From Rhizaria sp. SCN 62-66 (taxonomy: Eukaryota > Rhizaria, unplaced), in assembly GCA_001724265.1 (NCBI GenBank), contig MEDY01000001.1, positions 1 through 64,000 of the forward strand: a stretch of DNA of 64,000 nucleotides. The letters are read 5' to 3'. This document shows positions 11,101 to 21,484 of this stretch, piece after piece. Each line of letters opens with the position of its first letter. Positions within the stretch are counted from its first letter, which is position 1. The notes beneath the pieces were generated by a model, which ran no database searches, was not told the DNA's origin, and saw only the letters and a list, made by a program, of their open reading frames with translations. Made by a program: the position numbers and the translations under genes.

Positions 11101-13627
11101 CGTGCTCGCCATGAACGCCTCTTCCCTCGCGTACGGCCTCCGCATCCCGGGCGACAAGACGATGCTGCTGTCGCCCACGCCCGCGGCGCGCCACGCCATG
11201 CACCCGGGCGTGATCGCACTCCAGTCGCGTCTGCTGCAGGCCGTTGTGGAGACCGAGACGGACGTCGCATACACGCACGAGATCATCCACCCCACGGCCG
11301 AGCTCTCGGCACTTGCGCGCGCGTCGGTGACGTCGATACTCGCCACGGCCGTCGCCGAGCCGCTCACGGGTGCGCACGCCATTTCGCTCAACGCGGCGCT
11401 CGAGCGCGGGCTGAACATCGCCGCTGAGGAGGCGCTGCTGAGCAAGGGCGTGTCGGCCACCGCGGTCGACTACGTCTTCGCGCCGTCGGAGCAGCAGCTC
11501 ATCGACGCCGCCGCGGCTGGCCGCGACCTGACGTCCTTCACGGGCGCGCACGACGTCTACGACGTGGTGGAGGCGCGGCGCGAAGTGACGGAACTGGTGC
11601 AGGCCTTCTTCATGCCCGACGCCGACACGGGCTCCGCCACGGCGTCCTACTCGCCGCTCAACTTCTCCTCCGTCGTGCTGGCTGACGGGCAGAGCCGCGA
11701 GGAAGACACGGTTGCAGCCGACTGGGGCGGCGCCATCTACTGGTCGCGCTCCGGTCTGCCGCGCCGCTGCCTGCCCGCGCAGTGCGTGCCGATCTGCGCG
11801 CTGACCGAGATCCGCGTGACAAACTCGACACTGACACTGTCATCGCCCGTGCTGCGCGGCCGCTGCTTCCAGGGTGTGCTGCGCCTCACGTCGCAGGACC
11901 ACATTGCGCTCGCCGCCTTTGCGCGCGCCGTCACGGACCGCTGGCAGCGCGTGCCGGCTAACGTCAAGGCGCGCGCCGTGCTGCTCGCGTCGGATGGCAC
12001 GCTCCAGCGCTACGCCGCCGAGGCCGCGACGCTGGCGTACTCACTCGCCACCGGCAACGCCGGCTCCGCGGCCACGTTCGGCAACGTCGACCCTAACGAC
12101 GTGTTTGACGGCCAGGGCACCTCGGCGCTGGTGCGCGCCGCGACGGGCAAGGAGGCCGGCACAGTGTCGCTGGACCTCGTCGACGACGATGCCACTGCGG
12201 CGGACCCCGCGGACGCGGAGGAGCGCCGGCGCAAGATCGCTGAGGCCGACGCCGAGGTGAAGCTGTCTCCGTCGACCGCCGAGGCGGGCTCCGTGTTTGC
12301 CGTGTCTGCTCTCGACGGCGTCCCCAAGCCCGGGCAGCTGGTCAGCTCGGTGGTGCTGGACGCGCTCTTCACGGGGCTGTACCGCCCCGAGTTCCCATTC
12401 GGCCCGCCCACGGGCGAGAAGGACCCCGTGGCGCCTGCGCTCGAGGACGACCTGTCTGCGGGCGCCGACGCCGACGACGCCGCGCTGGCGCTGGCGCTGG
12501 AGCGCGAGGCGCGTGCGCGCTGGGATGCCGCACAGGCCGCGCTCGAGGCGCAGCGCGCGGCGATGCTGGCTGACAAGCTGCGGCGCGACCGCGAGGCTGC
12601 GATGGCGGCCGTCGAGTCCGAGTCCGAGGAGGACGAGGACGAGTACGAGTGGGTCGCCGAGGACGAGGAATTCGTCGTCGAGGAGGAGGACGAGGACGAG
12701 GAGGAGGACCAGGAGGACATTTGGGAGCAGATTGCCCGTCGTGCTGAGGCTGCCAAGCGTCGTGTTCACGAGCGCGCGCGCCAGCAGCTGGCCGATGTCG
12801 TCGCTGCCGCCAGCCGCGGCGAGCTCATGCCGCTGCCCAAGGTCGTGCCCTCCGCCACTGCCACCGCTGCTGGCGACGCCAACGCGTCTGCTGCACCTGC
12901 GGTCGCCGGTCCCGAGGACGCCGAGCGCGCGCGCTCGCCTGCGCCCGCGTCCGTCACCCCTGCCGCACCCGAGGAGGGCGCTCCCGCTTCCTCCGCGGCG
13001 ACGGCGACGACGACGGCATCCGCGCCCGCCTCCACACCCGCGTCCGCGCGCCAGTCGCGCCGGTCGTCGCTGGCGGGCATCACGGCGGCGACGACTGTGC
13101 CGGCCGTTAAGGTGGACGAGCACGCCGGCGCCATCTCGGTGCCCACGACGGTGTATCGCGACGCCTGGCAGATCGGACTGCTCGAGGCCGAGGAAGAGGA
13201 GAAGGTGCTCGAGGCCATGCTCAACAAGGCCCGCCGCGCGCGTCTCGCCGCGCAGGCGCGCGTCGCTGCTATGCAGGAGGCGCAGGCCGCCGAGCTCGCG
13301 CGCCAGGAGGCCGCGCGTAAGGCCGCTGAGGAGGCCGCGCGCCTCGCCAAGGCCGAGGCCGCCGCCGCGCGGGCCGCCGCGCGGGCCGCCGCGCGCGCCG
13401 CTGCGGGTTTTGATGGCGAAGAGGACGAGGACGAGGACGAGTACGAGGAGGAGGACGATGACGCTGACAACGAGGAGCAGGAGGTCGGCCACATTGACGC
13501 CACCGCCGACGCTACCGCTGATGCCACCGCTGAAGTCTCCACCGTTTCCGCCTCGGGCGCCACCGCCTCCGCCAGTGGTGTCGCTGGCTCCGCGTCGGCT
13601 TCTGCGGCAGACTCGCGCAACGAGTAA
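5138..13627 (+). CDS. Giant protein of about nine tandem PH-like domains with acidic coiled-coil tail; in-frame UAG at codon 42
   Basis: The product is about 2,830 residues long. The N-terminal ~120 residues are Arg/Ser-rich with repeated PSQSR-type motifs on both sides of a TAG at 5261-5263. After that come degenerate repeats, each a beta-rich segment ending in an amphipathic helix, as in PH domains. The clearest three carry VMLGKQT (near 7229), IMVGKQT (near 9323) and YVGKQT (near 10957). They are followed by CCxF/CCFSI and, in the last, TLDMCAPSPHLLRTWVHAI, which resembles the phospholipase C PH signature (GxxTxxF, then CFSI, then LDLIAPS, then W). Approximate units lie at 6340-6830, 7040-7500, 7600-8070, 8110-8660, 9120-9520, 9600-9990, 10060-10500, 10650-11130 and 11560-11960. 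The tail from about 12170 is acidic and Ala/Glu/Arg-rich coiled coil. No catalytic domain is visible. A phosphoinositide-binding or protein scaffold role at membranes is inference. The next in-frame ATG is about 1 kb further in, so the upstream ATG at 5138 is favoured. Stop is TAA. Confidence 0.8.
5261..5263 (+). other. In-frame UAG codon inside the tandem-PH gene
   Basis: This is codon 42 from the ATG at 5138, in the context GCG CAT TAG TCC TAT. The Arg/Ser-rich SQSR-type repeats run through both sides in the same frame, so the protein is continuous across it. The AG dinucleotides checked downstream, as far as about 5336, all restore phase 0, and the only phase-0 GT upstream (GTTGAG at 5168) does not match the local donor. 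A splice bypass is therefore unlikely. Confidence 0.85.
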
Positions 13628-13947
13628 GCAAGCGCAACCGTTCAAGCAATCATGAGTAAAGTAGATTCTAGTTTTATTAATTTCTGTAACGCTTATAACA
13701 ACAAGTACACCTACGTTTTTGCACATTTTTTTTTTTGCGTTTCTATTTGCCTGTAACCACTAGTCAGTTCTCAAGTCAACTGATCGGAGTTTCCGTCTCA
13801 AGTGAAGCAATACACCAACATAATTATCAACTAGTTTACTTTAACTATGAAGATGATTTATTCTTATTGATAAAAACATGGAGGAAATCCTGTTCTTTGT
13901 GGATACGTTTATGCTATGTAAAAAAATGTCGTTACGTGCTCTGTAAC
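13628..13947. other. Convergent AT-rich spacer
   Basis: This short spacer lies between two converging genes and must carry both 3' UTRs and cleavage sites. It is rich in A/T runs, including a poly-T run near 13727-13737. No gene or structured RNA is recognised. Confidence 0.6.
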
Positions 13948-16900
13948 TTAGTGTTGAAAGTGGCATTTCGGATTCGTGCAGTTGGCACCGTTGCGACACG
14001 GCCGGTTAAGTTTGAGCAGCCCAGACCGTTCTTGACTTTGTCCAGCACCGCCGAATACACTGATGCCAGCGCCCGTACCGCCACCAAATGCGCCCATATC
14101 AGCCCCAGATGATCCGGCGAAGGGACCGCCGAACGAGCCTCCAGAAGCGCCGCCACGGCCGCCACGGCCACCGCGACTGCCACCACGGCCGCCGCGCATG
14201 CTCGTCCCCGCGCCCGCGCCGCCGTCGCCGGGCGCGCGGTCAGGGTGGAAGAACTTGCAGTCGTCGCCGCGGGTACAGCTGGCGCCGAAGCGGCACACCG
14301 GGTGCTCGTAGGGGCAGCTCGCGCCGCGTGTGCAGTTGGGAAGGAAACGACACTTGGTTCCTGCCACGCCGCCGGCGCCGCCGTTGCCCCCAGCGGCGTC
14401 GTTCTCGCCCATGCCCGCGCCACCGAAGGCCGAGGAAGCGCCGATGTTGCCACCGAAAGCAGACGGTACACCGCCAAACGCTGTCTGCGCAGCGCCATAT
14501 GCGGTGGGCGCAGCACCAAACGCGGGTTGCGCGGTGCCAAATGCAGTTTGCGCGGTGCCGAACGCTGCCTGTGCAGTGCCAAAGGCCGAAGGCGCGGGTT
14601 CACCCATTGCGACGCTGCCGCTGTAGGCGGAGTGCTTGGAGCCTCCAAACGCCGTCTTCGGCGCGCCGAATGCTGAAGACGGAGCTCCGAAGCTAGCTGC
14701 AGCACCCTTGCCGAAACTCTGCCCCTGTCCGCCAAAACTGCTCGCAGCGGGCGGCGGCTTCTGCGCCCTGGGGAACGCAGAGGCTTGCGCAGGGAACCCG
14801 GTGGGCGCAGGCGCTATGGGCGCTGCGGGGCCCCACGCTGCGGCGGGTTGCGCGGTTGGCTGCTGTTGCCAGGTGGCGCTCATGGGTGCGGCCGCCACAG
14901 CCGGTTGCGGCAGAGCGGGCGAGCCCATGGGAAAGCCAGTCTGTTGCTGCATCTGCTGCGCGGTGCTGTTGTGCACCGGTTGCGCCGCAAACGGCTGCTG
15001 CGCCCCGATGTGAGCGTGCACCTGCGCATGCGTCTGCGCCTGTGCCTGCGACAGAGGGAAGCGCGGCTTGAGTCCCTGCGCAGGCGCGGGCGCGGGCGCC
15101 AGTGCGGGCTTCGTGAGGCGCGCCTGGACGGGGAGGTCGGCCCCCATGTCGACGTCGCGGCCCGCCGCGCTGCCGAAAGCCGACGAGGCGGCACCCGGCG
15201 CAGCAGCGGGGCGGCCCGGCCGCGACTGCTGCTGAGGCTGCTGCTGCTGCTGATGTTGCTGATGATGTGACCGATGCTGTTGCGGATCGGAATCGTACTC
15301 CGAGCGCTGCAGGCCGCCGCGGCCTGGGCCGCGGCCGCGCTCGCCACCGGCTGCACTGCCACGTTCACTGCCACGCTCGATGCCGCCGCCGCGCCTGAGC
15401 TCGCCGCGACCCGCAGGTGTGGGTGTTGATAATCCATCAATAACGTCTGCGGGATTATCATTCGCATGGATGGCCGGTCCAGCAGCGCTGTCACCGTCGG
15501 CCACAGCAGCTTGCGCGCGCTTCGTAACGACCGTGCGTCGCTTCGCCGCAGGCGCAGCGTCGGTGACGTCGGAGCCAGCGCTGCCATCAGCAGTATCAGT
15601 AGCACGCTCGCGTTCACGCTTCTTGGCCTCAGCGGCGGCCGCAGCCTGCGCCTCCTTCTCCGCCGTCTCGGCGGCCGCGGCTGCAGCGGCGGCGGCGGCG
15701 CGGGCGACCTCGAAGCTCTCTCGATCGCGTGCCTCCCGCTCCGCGCGCAGCTGGGCCTCGCGCGCGCGTCGCTGCTGCTCGTGCTCGCGTGCAGTCTGCT
15801 CGCGCTGCGCACGCACACGCTCAACGCGCTCCCGCTGCCGCCGCTCGCGCTCGGCGATGCGCGGCTTGACCACGCGGTCCCACTCAGCCTCGGCCGCGCG
15901 GAGCTCGCCATGGCGACGCTCCAGCGCGGCGAGCAGGCCGTCGACCAGGGCGCGCGTGGCGGCGTCGTCGCCCGTCACGCAGAAGTCGCCCAGACTCGCG
16001 ACGAGGGCATTGGCGCCCAACCCCTGCGCCAGTGCAAGCCGCAAGTACGCCAGGAAGCACTCGCGCACGGGGGCTTCGGTCGAGTGGGGCGCTAGAGAGC
16101 GCTCGACCAGGGCCGAGGCTTGGACCTGCGAGAGGGAGGTAAGCCCCACCAGCGCCACCGGGCCCTCGGGCACCGTCGGCCGTGGCGGCAGCGGCTCTGT
16201 GTCGATCTCGGCGCCGGCGTCGTCGCCGGCGCCGTTGCTGTTTGAGGCCGTGGCCGCCGTTGCGGGGACAAACGCCAAGCCGCGGGCGGCGGCAGTGAAC
16301 GGCGCTGGCACGGCAGCGGCGGCGGCAGATACAGCGGGGGCTCTCTGCGCATTCGCCGCAGGCGCTGGCGATGTGGACGCGAAGAGCGCCCTGGGCTGCA
16401 CCGACACAGCCGCGGACAAGGGCGCGGGCGCGTGCGGGCGCGCCACAGGCATCGCCGCTGCTGAAGCAGCACTTGCCTCGAACTGCGCAAAGGCGTTAGA
16501 GTTGGTGTTAGCGTCGCTACCGTCGTCCTCTTCGTCAAACATGCCACCCGCTCCCGAAACACCGAGTGCAGCAGTGTTGCCGTGCAAAGCGTAGCTGTGG
16601 GCGGAAGGCTCGTGCCACGAGTCGGTCATGGAGCTGACCGCAGCCAGGCTCGTCGCTGCGCCGAACCCGCTCTGCGCAGCAAAGGCGCCGAGTGACTGCA
16701 CGCCGAAGTTGAAGCCTGGCTGCGCGCCGCCGCTGCTCCGCACTCCGAAGGCTTGTGCGTTGTCATCAAAGCTGCCCGACGCAGTGCCCGGCACGGCGGT
16801 GTTGAAGCCGAACGCGGACGGCTGTTGCTGACCGCCGGGCCAGGCGCCGCCGGACGCAGCGGCGGCGGCAGGCGCACCATGGGGATTGCGAGGGCCGCGC

Positions 16901-17772
16901 TGCTGCTGCTGTTGTTGTTGATGCTGCGGCTGCTGCTGCTGATGATGCTGATGCTGCTGCTTGCCGTGGTGCTGCCCATAATGCGTCTGTCCGCCCTGGG
17001 CTTGGAAACCGTTCTGTGCCTGCGCGCGCGCTTGGTAGCCTCCCTGCTTGCCACCGGGATGCTGTTGTTGCTGTTGCTGCTGCGGCTGCGGCTTGCCGCG
17101 GGGGCCACGCGCGTTGGCATCATTGCCGCTGAATTGCGGTGTCGCGCCAAAAGCAGAGCCAGCACGACCAGTGGCCCCAGCGCCGCCGCCGAATGCGCTG
17201 GCCACGGCTCCCGCGGCGCCACCACCGAAAGCACCGGAACCACCGTTGCTGGAGTTGCCGAAGTTGCCGAAGGCGTTGTTGTTGCCGTGCTGCTGGCGCG
17301 GCCCGGCGCCGCGCGGGTTAGAGCCTGCAGTAACGGGGCGTTGTTGAGCGCCCGCACCGGGCTGGCGCTGCCACGCCTGACCCCCCTGCTGGGCCTGGCC
17401 CATTTGGCCTCCGAACTGCTGCTGCTGTTGCTGCTGGTGCGGGAACTGGCTCTGTTGCGCACCAGCGGATCTACCAAAGGCGGTGGCGGGCCCGCGGGCC
17501 TGCGGAGTCTGACTGCGCGAGCGCGCGCCATCGGATTGCATGTTGCCAGCGTTGGGCGCTATCCGGCCGCCGCGGGCGTTGGCGTTGGCGGCGCCAGCGG
17601 GGCTAAACGCGCCGAAAGATGAGGAGCCGCCATGTGTGGGGCCGGACTGATGCGGGTTAGTCCTGCCGCGACCGGACAAGGACCGCATGCCACCGGACTG
17701 ACCGCCACCGTGCCCGGCTCCTCCTTGGTTAGAACCTTGAGGCCGGGGTCCACCCGACGTGCGCTGAGACAT
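13948..17772 (-). CDS. FG/Gln-rich protein with three C-terminal CCCH zinc fingers (Nab2/ZC3H14- or nucleoporin-like)
   Basis: 1,274 residues from a clear ATG to TAA. Residues 1 to about 550 are disordered, with polyQ/His and scattered FG motifs. A helical segment follows at about 560-640, then a long Arg/Glu coiled coil at about 640-700. Next is another Gln/Ala-rich stretch with tandem AFGTAQ-type heptads (DNA 14465-14595). The C terminus has fingers of form C-x5-C-x5-C-x3-H (CRFLPNCTRGASCPYEH at about 1139-1157 and CRFGASCTRGDDCKFFH just after) and a last C-x5-C-x4-C-x3-H finger at the extreme end (CRNGANCTNPKCHFQH). An RGG-rich linker precedes the final finger. The spacing resembles the polyadenosine-binding fingers of Nab2/ZC3H14. 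The FG heptads resemble an FG nucleoporin such as Nup42, which also combines FG repeats with a CCCH finger. Either way a role in mRNA 3'-end binding or nuclear export is likely; which of the two is unresolved. Divergent from the poly(A) polymerase gene. Confidence 0.8.
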   Translation of the reverse strand: MSQRTSGGPRPQGSNQGGAGHGGGQSGGMRSLSGRGRTNPHQSGPTHGGSSSFGAFSPAGAANANARGGRIAPNAGNMQSDGARSRSQTPQARGPATAFGRSAGAQQSQFPHQQQQQQQFGGQMGQAQQGGQAWQRQPGAGAQQRPVTAGSNPRGAGPRQQHGNNNAFGNFGNSSNGGSGAFGGGAAGAVASAFGGGAGATGRAGSAFGATPQFSGNDANARGPRGKPQPQQQQQQQHPGGKQGGYQARAQAQNGFQAQGGQTHYGQHHGKQQHQHHQQQQPQHQQQQQQQRGPRNPHGAPAAAAASGGAWPGGQQQPSAFGFNTAVPGTASGSFDDNAQAFGVRSSGGAQPGFNFGVQSLGAFAAQSGFGAATSLAAVSSMTDSWHEPSAHSYALHGNTAALGVSGAGGMFDEEDDGSDANTNSNAFAQFEASAASAAAMPVARPHAPAPLSAAVSVQPRALFASTSPAPAANAQRAPAVSAAAAAVPAPFTAAARGLAFVPATAATASNSNGAGDDAGAEIDTEPLPPRPTVPEGPVALVGLTSLSQVQASALVERSLAPHSTEAPVRECFLAYLRLALAQGLGANALVASLGDFCVTGDDAATRALVDGLLAALERRHGELRAAEAEWDRVVKPRIAERERRQRERVERVRAQREQTAREHEQQRRAREAQLRAEREARDRESFEVARAAAAAAAAAAETAEKEAQAAAAAEAKKRERERATDTADGSAGSDVTDAAPAAKRRTVVTKRAQAAVADGDSAAGPAIHANDNPADVIDGLSTPTPAGRGELRRGGGIERGSERGSAAGGERGRGPGRGGLQRSEYDSDPQQHRSHHQQHQQQQQPQQQSRPGRPAAAPGAASSAFGSAAGRDVDMGADLPVQARLTKPALAPAPAPAQGLKPRFPLSQAQAQTHAQVHAHIGAQQPFAAQPVHNSTAQQMQQQTGFPMGSPALPQPAVAAAPMSATWQQQPTAQPAAAWGPAAPIAPAPTGFPAQASAFPRAQKPPPAASSFGGQGQSFGKGAAASFGAPSSAFGAPKTAFGGSKHSAYSGSVAMGEPAPSAFGTAQAAFGTAQTAFGTAQPAFGAAPTAYGAAQTAFGGVPSAFGGNIGASSAFGGAGMGENDAAGGNGGAGGVAGTKCRFLPNCTRGASCPYEHPVCRFGASCTRGDDCKFFHPDRAPGDGGAGAGTSMRGGRGGSRGGRGGRGGASGGSFGGPFAGSSGADMGAFGGGTGAGISVFGGAGQSQERSGLLKLNRPCRNGANCTNPKCHFQH
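14465..14595 (-). repeat. About six 21-bp tandem repeats encoding AFGTAQ-like heptads
   Basis: On the coding (minus) strand successive 21-nt units encode [SATP]-AFGTAQ, decaying to AYGAAQ and AFGGVP. Each unit contributes one FG dipeptide (YG in one), as in FG-nucleoporin repeats. Confidence 0.75.
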
Positions 17773-18403
17773 GGGCGCTGACTAGAGCCTGGTGGTGTCG
17801 GTTTTGAAGCGGTCTGTGTTGACATTGCCAACATGATTTTTTAAATGCCAGTAATATAAAAGTAGTTTAACGTGAGTTGATTGTTCGAATGCGCGCTCGG
17901 ATTTCAATTTGACGAACGTTTAATGCGGGTTTCGCTAATTTCCACGAAGTGCGTTTGGTATGTGGTTGGTGGCGCCTCGCGGTGGAGCAAAATCCAAGCA
18001 TTAGCGGGTTCATAGATCTACCGTGTATCATCCGATGAATCAGAGACGAATTATACTTTCAGTAAGGCACTGTACTCACAGTTAATATTTTATTTTAGAA
18101 CGTTCCGATCTCGCCGTCATCCTGAGTTTCGCAGGCCTTGCGTGAGCCTAGTTTCTGAGTCATCTCGCGCGAACGTTATCACTATCACCTTTGACGCACA
18201 CGTCGCTCATTTTTATCACCTCACGGACACATGCACCGTCTCGCCCCTCTCTGCTATTTAGCCTACTTACCACCAGACCTAATCTCAAGAGCTACGAGAG
18301 CCACCCGTCGGACTTCATCACACTCACTTCGTTGCTGCATCGCCGTCGTCGCCACCCTCTTCTTTTCGTCAGTGCTGTTTCAGCAACTCCCCCTGTTTCT
18401 GCG
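17773..18403. other. Divergent promoter region
   Basis: This 630-bp AT-richer spacer lies between the 5' ends of the CCCH-finger gene and the poly(A) polymerase gene. It is presumably a shared bidirectional promoter plus both 5' leaders; the PAP leader (from about 18190) is pyrimidine-rich. No confident TATA box or further gene is seen. Confidence 0.55.
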
Positions 18404-20783
18404 ATGTCTATCCTTATGAAGTCCACGCATGATTCTGGGTACGTTTGCAGCCGCGTTTCCTTCTGTTATATCTCTTCATACCACAAAACGAACTCAACTC
18501 ATGTAACCTACCCCGTATTCTTCGTATTTTACATCATCACACACAGGACGCGGAGGCAGTGGGGCGTGTCCCCGCCCGTGTCCGAGGCGCCCTCGACGGC
18601 GCATGACCGCGCGCTTACGGACGAAATGGTACAGCTGCTGCGCGACAACGGCCGCTTCGAGTCCGAGGCAGAGACCGCGCTGCGCGTCAACGCAATTCGC
18701 GGCATCCAGGACCTCGTGCAGGAGTGGGTCCAAGACTGCTGTAAAGCGCTTAACTACGCTGAAGACATGCGCAGGAACATCCGCGCACGGGTACGCGCAA
18801 TAAATTTAACCGAAATATCTTACGACAACGTATCTCCATCTGCGTACTAATTCATTTTACCACTCTCTGTTGTCCCTTTTTGCGCAGATGTACACGATCG
18901 GCTCGTTCCGGCTGGGCGTCAACGCCGCGGGCGGCGACGTGGACATGGTCGTGGTGACGCCGCGCTGCATTACCCGCGACATGTTCTTCACGGCTATGCT
19001 CGCCAAGCTCCGCGGGTGCCCTCGCGTCACCGAGCTCAACCCCGTGCCGAACACCTACGTCCCCGTGATCAAGTTCTACTTCGACGGCGTGGATATCGAC
19101 CTTCTATTTGCGCAAGTCGCGCTTAATATTATCCCCAATGACTTCAACATCCGCGACGACTCGGTGCTGACGTCCATCGACGAGGCCTCCCAGCGCTCGA
19201 TGAACGGCGCCCGCGTCAACGACGGTATCCTCGAGCTCGTGCCCAACCGCGAAGCCTTCCGCACCACGCTGCGCTTCATCAAATTCTGGGCCAAGCGCCG
19301 CGGCATCTACTCGAACGTCTTCGGCTACCCGGGTGGTGTCGCCTGGGCCATCATGACCGCCCGCGTGTGTCAGCTCTTCCCCAACCTCGACGGCGCCGTG
19401 CTTGTGCAAAAGTTTTTTCTGACGTACCGCGTGTGGTCGTGGCCCAAGGCGGTGGACCTCACTCCGCGCGTAGTCCGCGCCGACCTGCGGCTGGCGATCT
19501 GGGACGAAAAGCGCTCACAGGGCGACCTGATGCCCGTCATCACGCCCGCGTACCCGTGCATGAACAGCACGTTCAACATCACCGTGTCGACGAAGCGTGT
19601 GCTGGAGCAGGAGCTCGCGCGCGGCGAGGAGCTCTCCCGCGCGATCGGCCCCACGCTTGCGGTGTCGGAGGCGCGGGCCCTGTTCGAGCGCATCGCCACG
19701 CCGACAGACTTCTACTCGCGGTACAAACACTACCTGGATGTGACGGTGTCGGCGGACTCGGCCGTGGAGATGTCGACGTGGCAGGGCTTCTGCGAGTCCC
19801 GCATGCGCACGCTCGTGGCGCTGCTGCAGAACAAAAACCCCGCTGGCGGCGAGGCCACGACGTTCCTCCGCGTGCACCCGCACCCGGTGCCGATCGAGGG
19901 CTCATCGCCGCAGGAGCTGCACTACTACTTCGGGATTGCGTTCGACGCGGCCAAGGCGCCACTGCCCGCGGGCGCGCCGACGGGCACGAAGCCGACGCTG
20001 GACATCGGGGCAGATATTGCGCAATTCACCGCGACGCTGATGAAGGACGACAAGATTTGCAAGGGCGGGATGAAGATCGCGGTTGACTTCCTTCGCGCGG
20101 CGCAGCTGCCAGACACGGCGTTCCCGGCGGGCCGGCCTGTCGCGCCAGCCAAGAAGACCGTCAAGAAGGCCAAGACTGCCGCAGCCGCCGCTGTGGCCGC
20201 TGTGGCTGCAACCTGCGCGGACGGCGCTGCAACCGAGGCTGACGTGCAACTGCCCGCGCCCGCGCCCGCGATTCCGCCTGCGGCTGTAGCTGCAACCCCG
20301 CCTGCGCCCATGGCGACTGCGCCCTTGGTGGCTGTGTCCAGTGCGCCCGTGGCTGCGACCGTGACTGCCAACTCGGCGCCCGTCGTCGCTGCTGCCGCTG
20401 CTGCTGCTGCTGATGCTGCTGTTGCTGCTGGTGCTGATGCCGCTCATGCTGCTGTGACTGTCGCCGCCGCCGCTGCAGAGGACGCTAGTGTCCCGCGGAC
20501 TGAGAGCGCTGTCACTGGCGCTGCCGGTGGCCCCGGCGTTGTCGCTGACGCGAATGCTGGCGCTGAGGCGGGCTCTGACGGCGTTATCACAACAGGGACT
20601 CGCGTGGCGCCGATGGTCATTACACAGGCTGCGATCGCGGCGGCCGCGGCGGCGGATATGGTCGCGCCCACGCCCGTGGCCGACGTTGTCGCCGCGGGCC
20701 CGCCCGCGCAACAGCAGCTCAGTGCGACTGAGGCCGAGACTGCAGTTGAGACTGCAGTCGCGACTGCGACGAGCGCCATTTGA
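18404..20783 (+). CDS. PAP: Poly(A) polymerase, three exons
   Basis: Nuclear poly(A) polymerase, which adds the poly(A) tail after pre-mRNA cleavage. Exons 18404-18438, 18547-18790 and 18888-20783 join to 724 residues. The N-terminal QWGVSPPVSEAPST matches the conserved WGVTPPIS motif of the family and appears only after intron 1 is removed. The nucleotidyl-transferase signature follows directly after intron 2: GSFRLGVNAAGGDVD, giving catalytic Asp110 and Asp112. The third Asp is D164 in VDIDLLFA. The central domain (FIKFWAKRRGIYSNVFGYPG, LVQKFFLTYRVWSWPKA) and the RNA-binding domain (MPVITPAYPCMNSTFNITVS) are both in order. The last ~200 residues are Ala/Pro/Val low complexity after a KKTVKKAK basic cluster that could serve as a nuclear localisation signal. 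Length suits a canonical PAP plus tail. Stop is TGA. All catalytic residues are present, so it should be active. Confidence 0.96.
18439..18546 (+). other. PAP intron 1 (108 nt)
   Basis: Donor GTACGT, acceptor ACACAG. Removal joins codon 12 (GG|G) and restores the conserved QWGVSPP segment. The intron is a multiple of three and has no stop in frame, so its retention would insert 36 residues without a frameshift. Confidence 0.9.
18791..18887 (+). other. PAP intron 2 (97 nt)
   Basis: Donor GTACGC, acceptor GCGCAG, phase 0. A yeast-like branch site TACTAAT lies near 18845, about 42 nt from the acceptor. Removal joins the conserved helix ending RRNIRAR to MYTIGSFRLG. Confidence 0.95.
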
Positions 20784-21484
20784 GCGCGCGACTCCTTCGG
20801 CCGCTGGGTTGTAGGGGTATTTATATGTGATATAAGTGTATGTACGTTACTATTTAGGCATATCACGCCGATTTTGCATGATATACGCTTTTGTGATATC
20901 GTTTTCGGGCCACATTATGCGTGTAAAGCTGTGTGCGCAACAAAGCCCGTGTCATTTTTTTGAATGACGATTTCCTTAAATCAATGATTACACTTCAAAA
21001 TCTTGCAGAATTAACATTTATAATGCGCATTTTCTGCTGTCTAAAAAATAGCATGCCAATAAAAACATCATTTGAGTTTTAAAAGCACCATTATGTTACG
21101 TTAAATCCAGACAAAATGCAGATCGTGCTATTTTGTGGTGGCGCGTGGTCAACCGAAAAGTGCATCTGGCAGTTGACGACATCGCAAGTTTGCCACAGCT
21201 TTTACTCGTCGCTAGGAGCGTAATACGGTATTGCGTTTGATTTTACATTGTAATATTGGCACTTTAGAATCTGATTCTATTGCAAACAATGCATGAGCTG
21301 TGAATTTATCGCACTATATTCCTCGCGGTATCCTACCCTGCCAGTCGACGCGCTCACCCATAGCATTTGGCTGCCCTTGATTTGTGCGCATCGCTCCGTA
21401 GGTCTCCTCGCACCCGCTTTGGTAGATTAGCACACAGCTAGTGTACCTTAGTCCCCTCACGTACTCGCACTTTGCACACTGTTT
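20784..21484. other. AT-rich spacer
   Basis: This is the 3' flank of PAP and the upstream region of the small membrane-protein gene. It contains A/T-rich 3'-UTR-like sequence in its first half. I see no gene, RNA or repeat. Confidence 0.55.

Noticed and set aside
12041-13726. 561-codon minus-strand frame at the 3' end of the tandem-PH gene
   Set aside because: It mirrors the acidic and Ala-rich codons of the real gene, giving Gly/Leu/Arg low complexity; no independent support.
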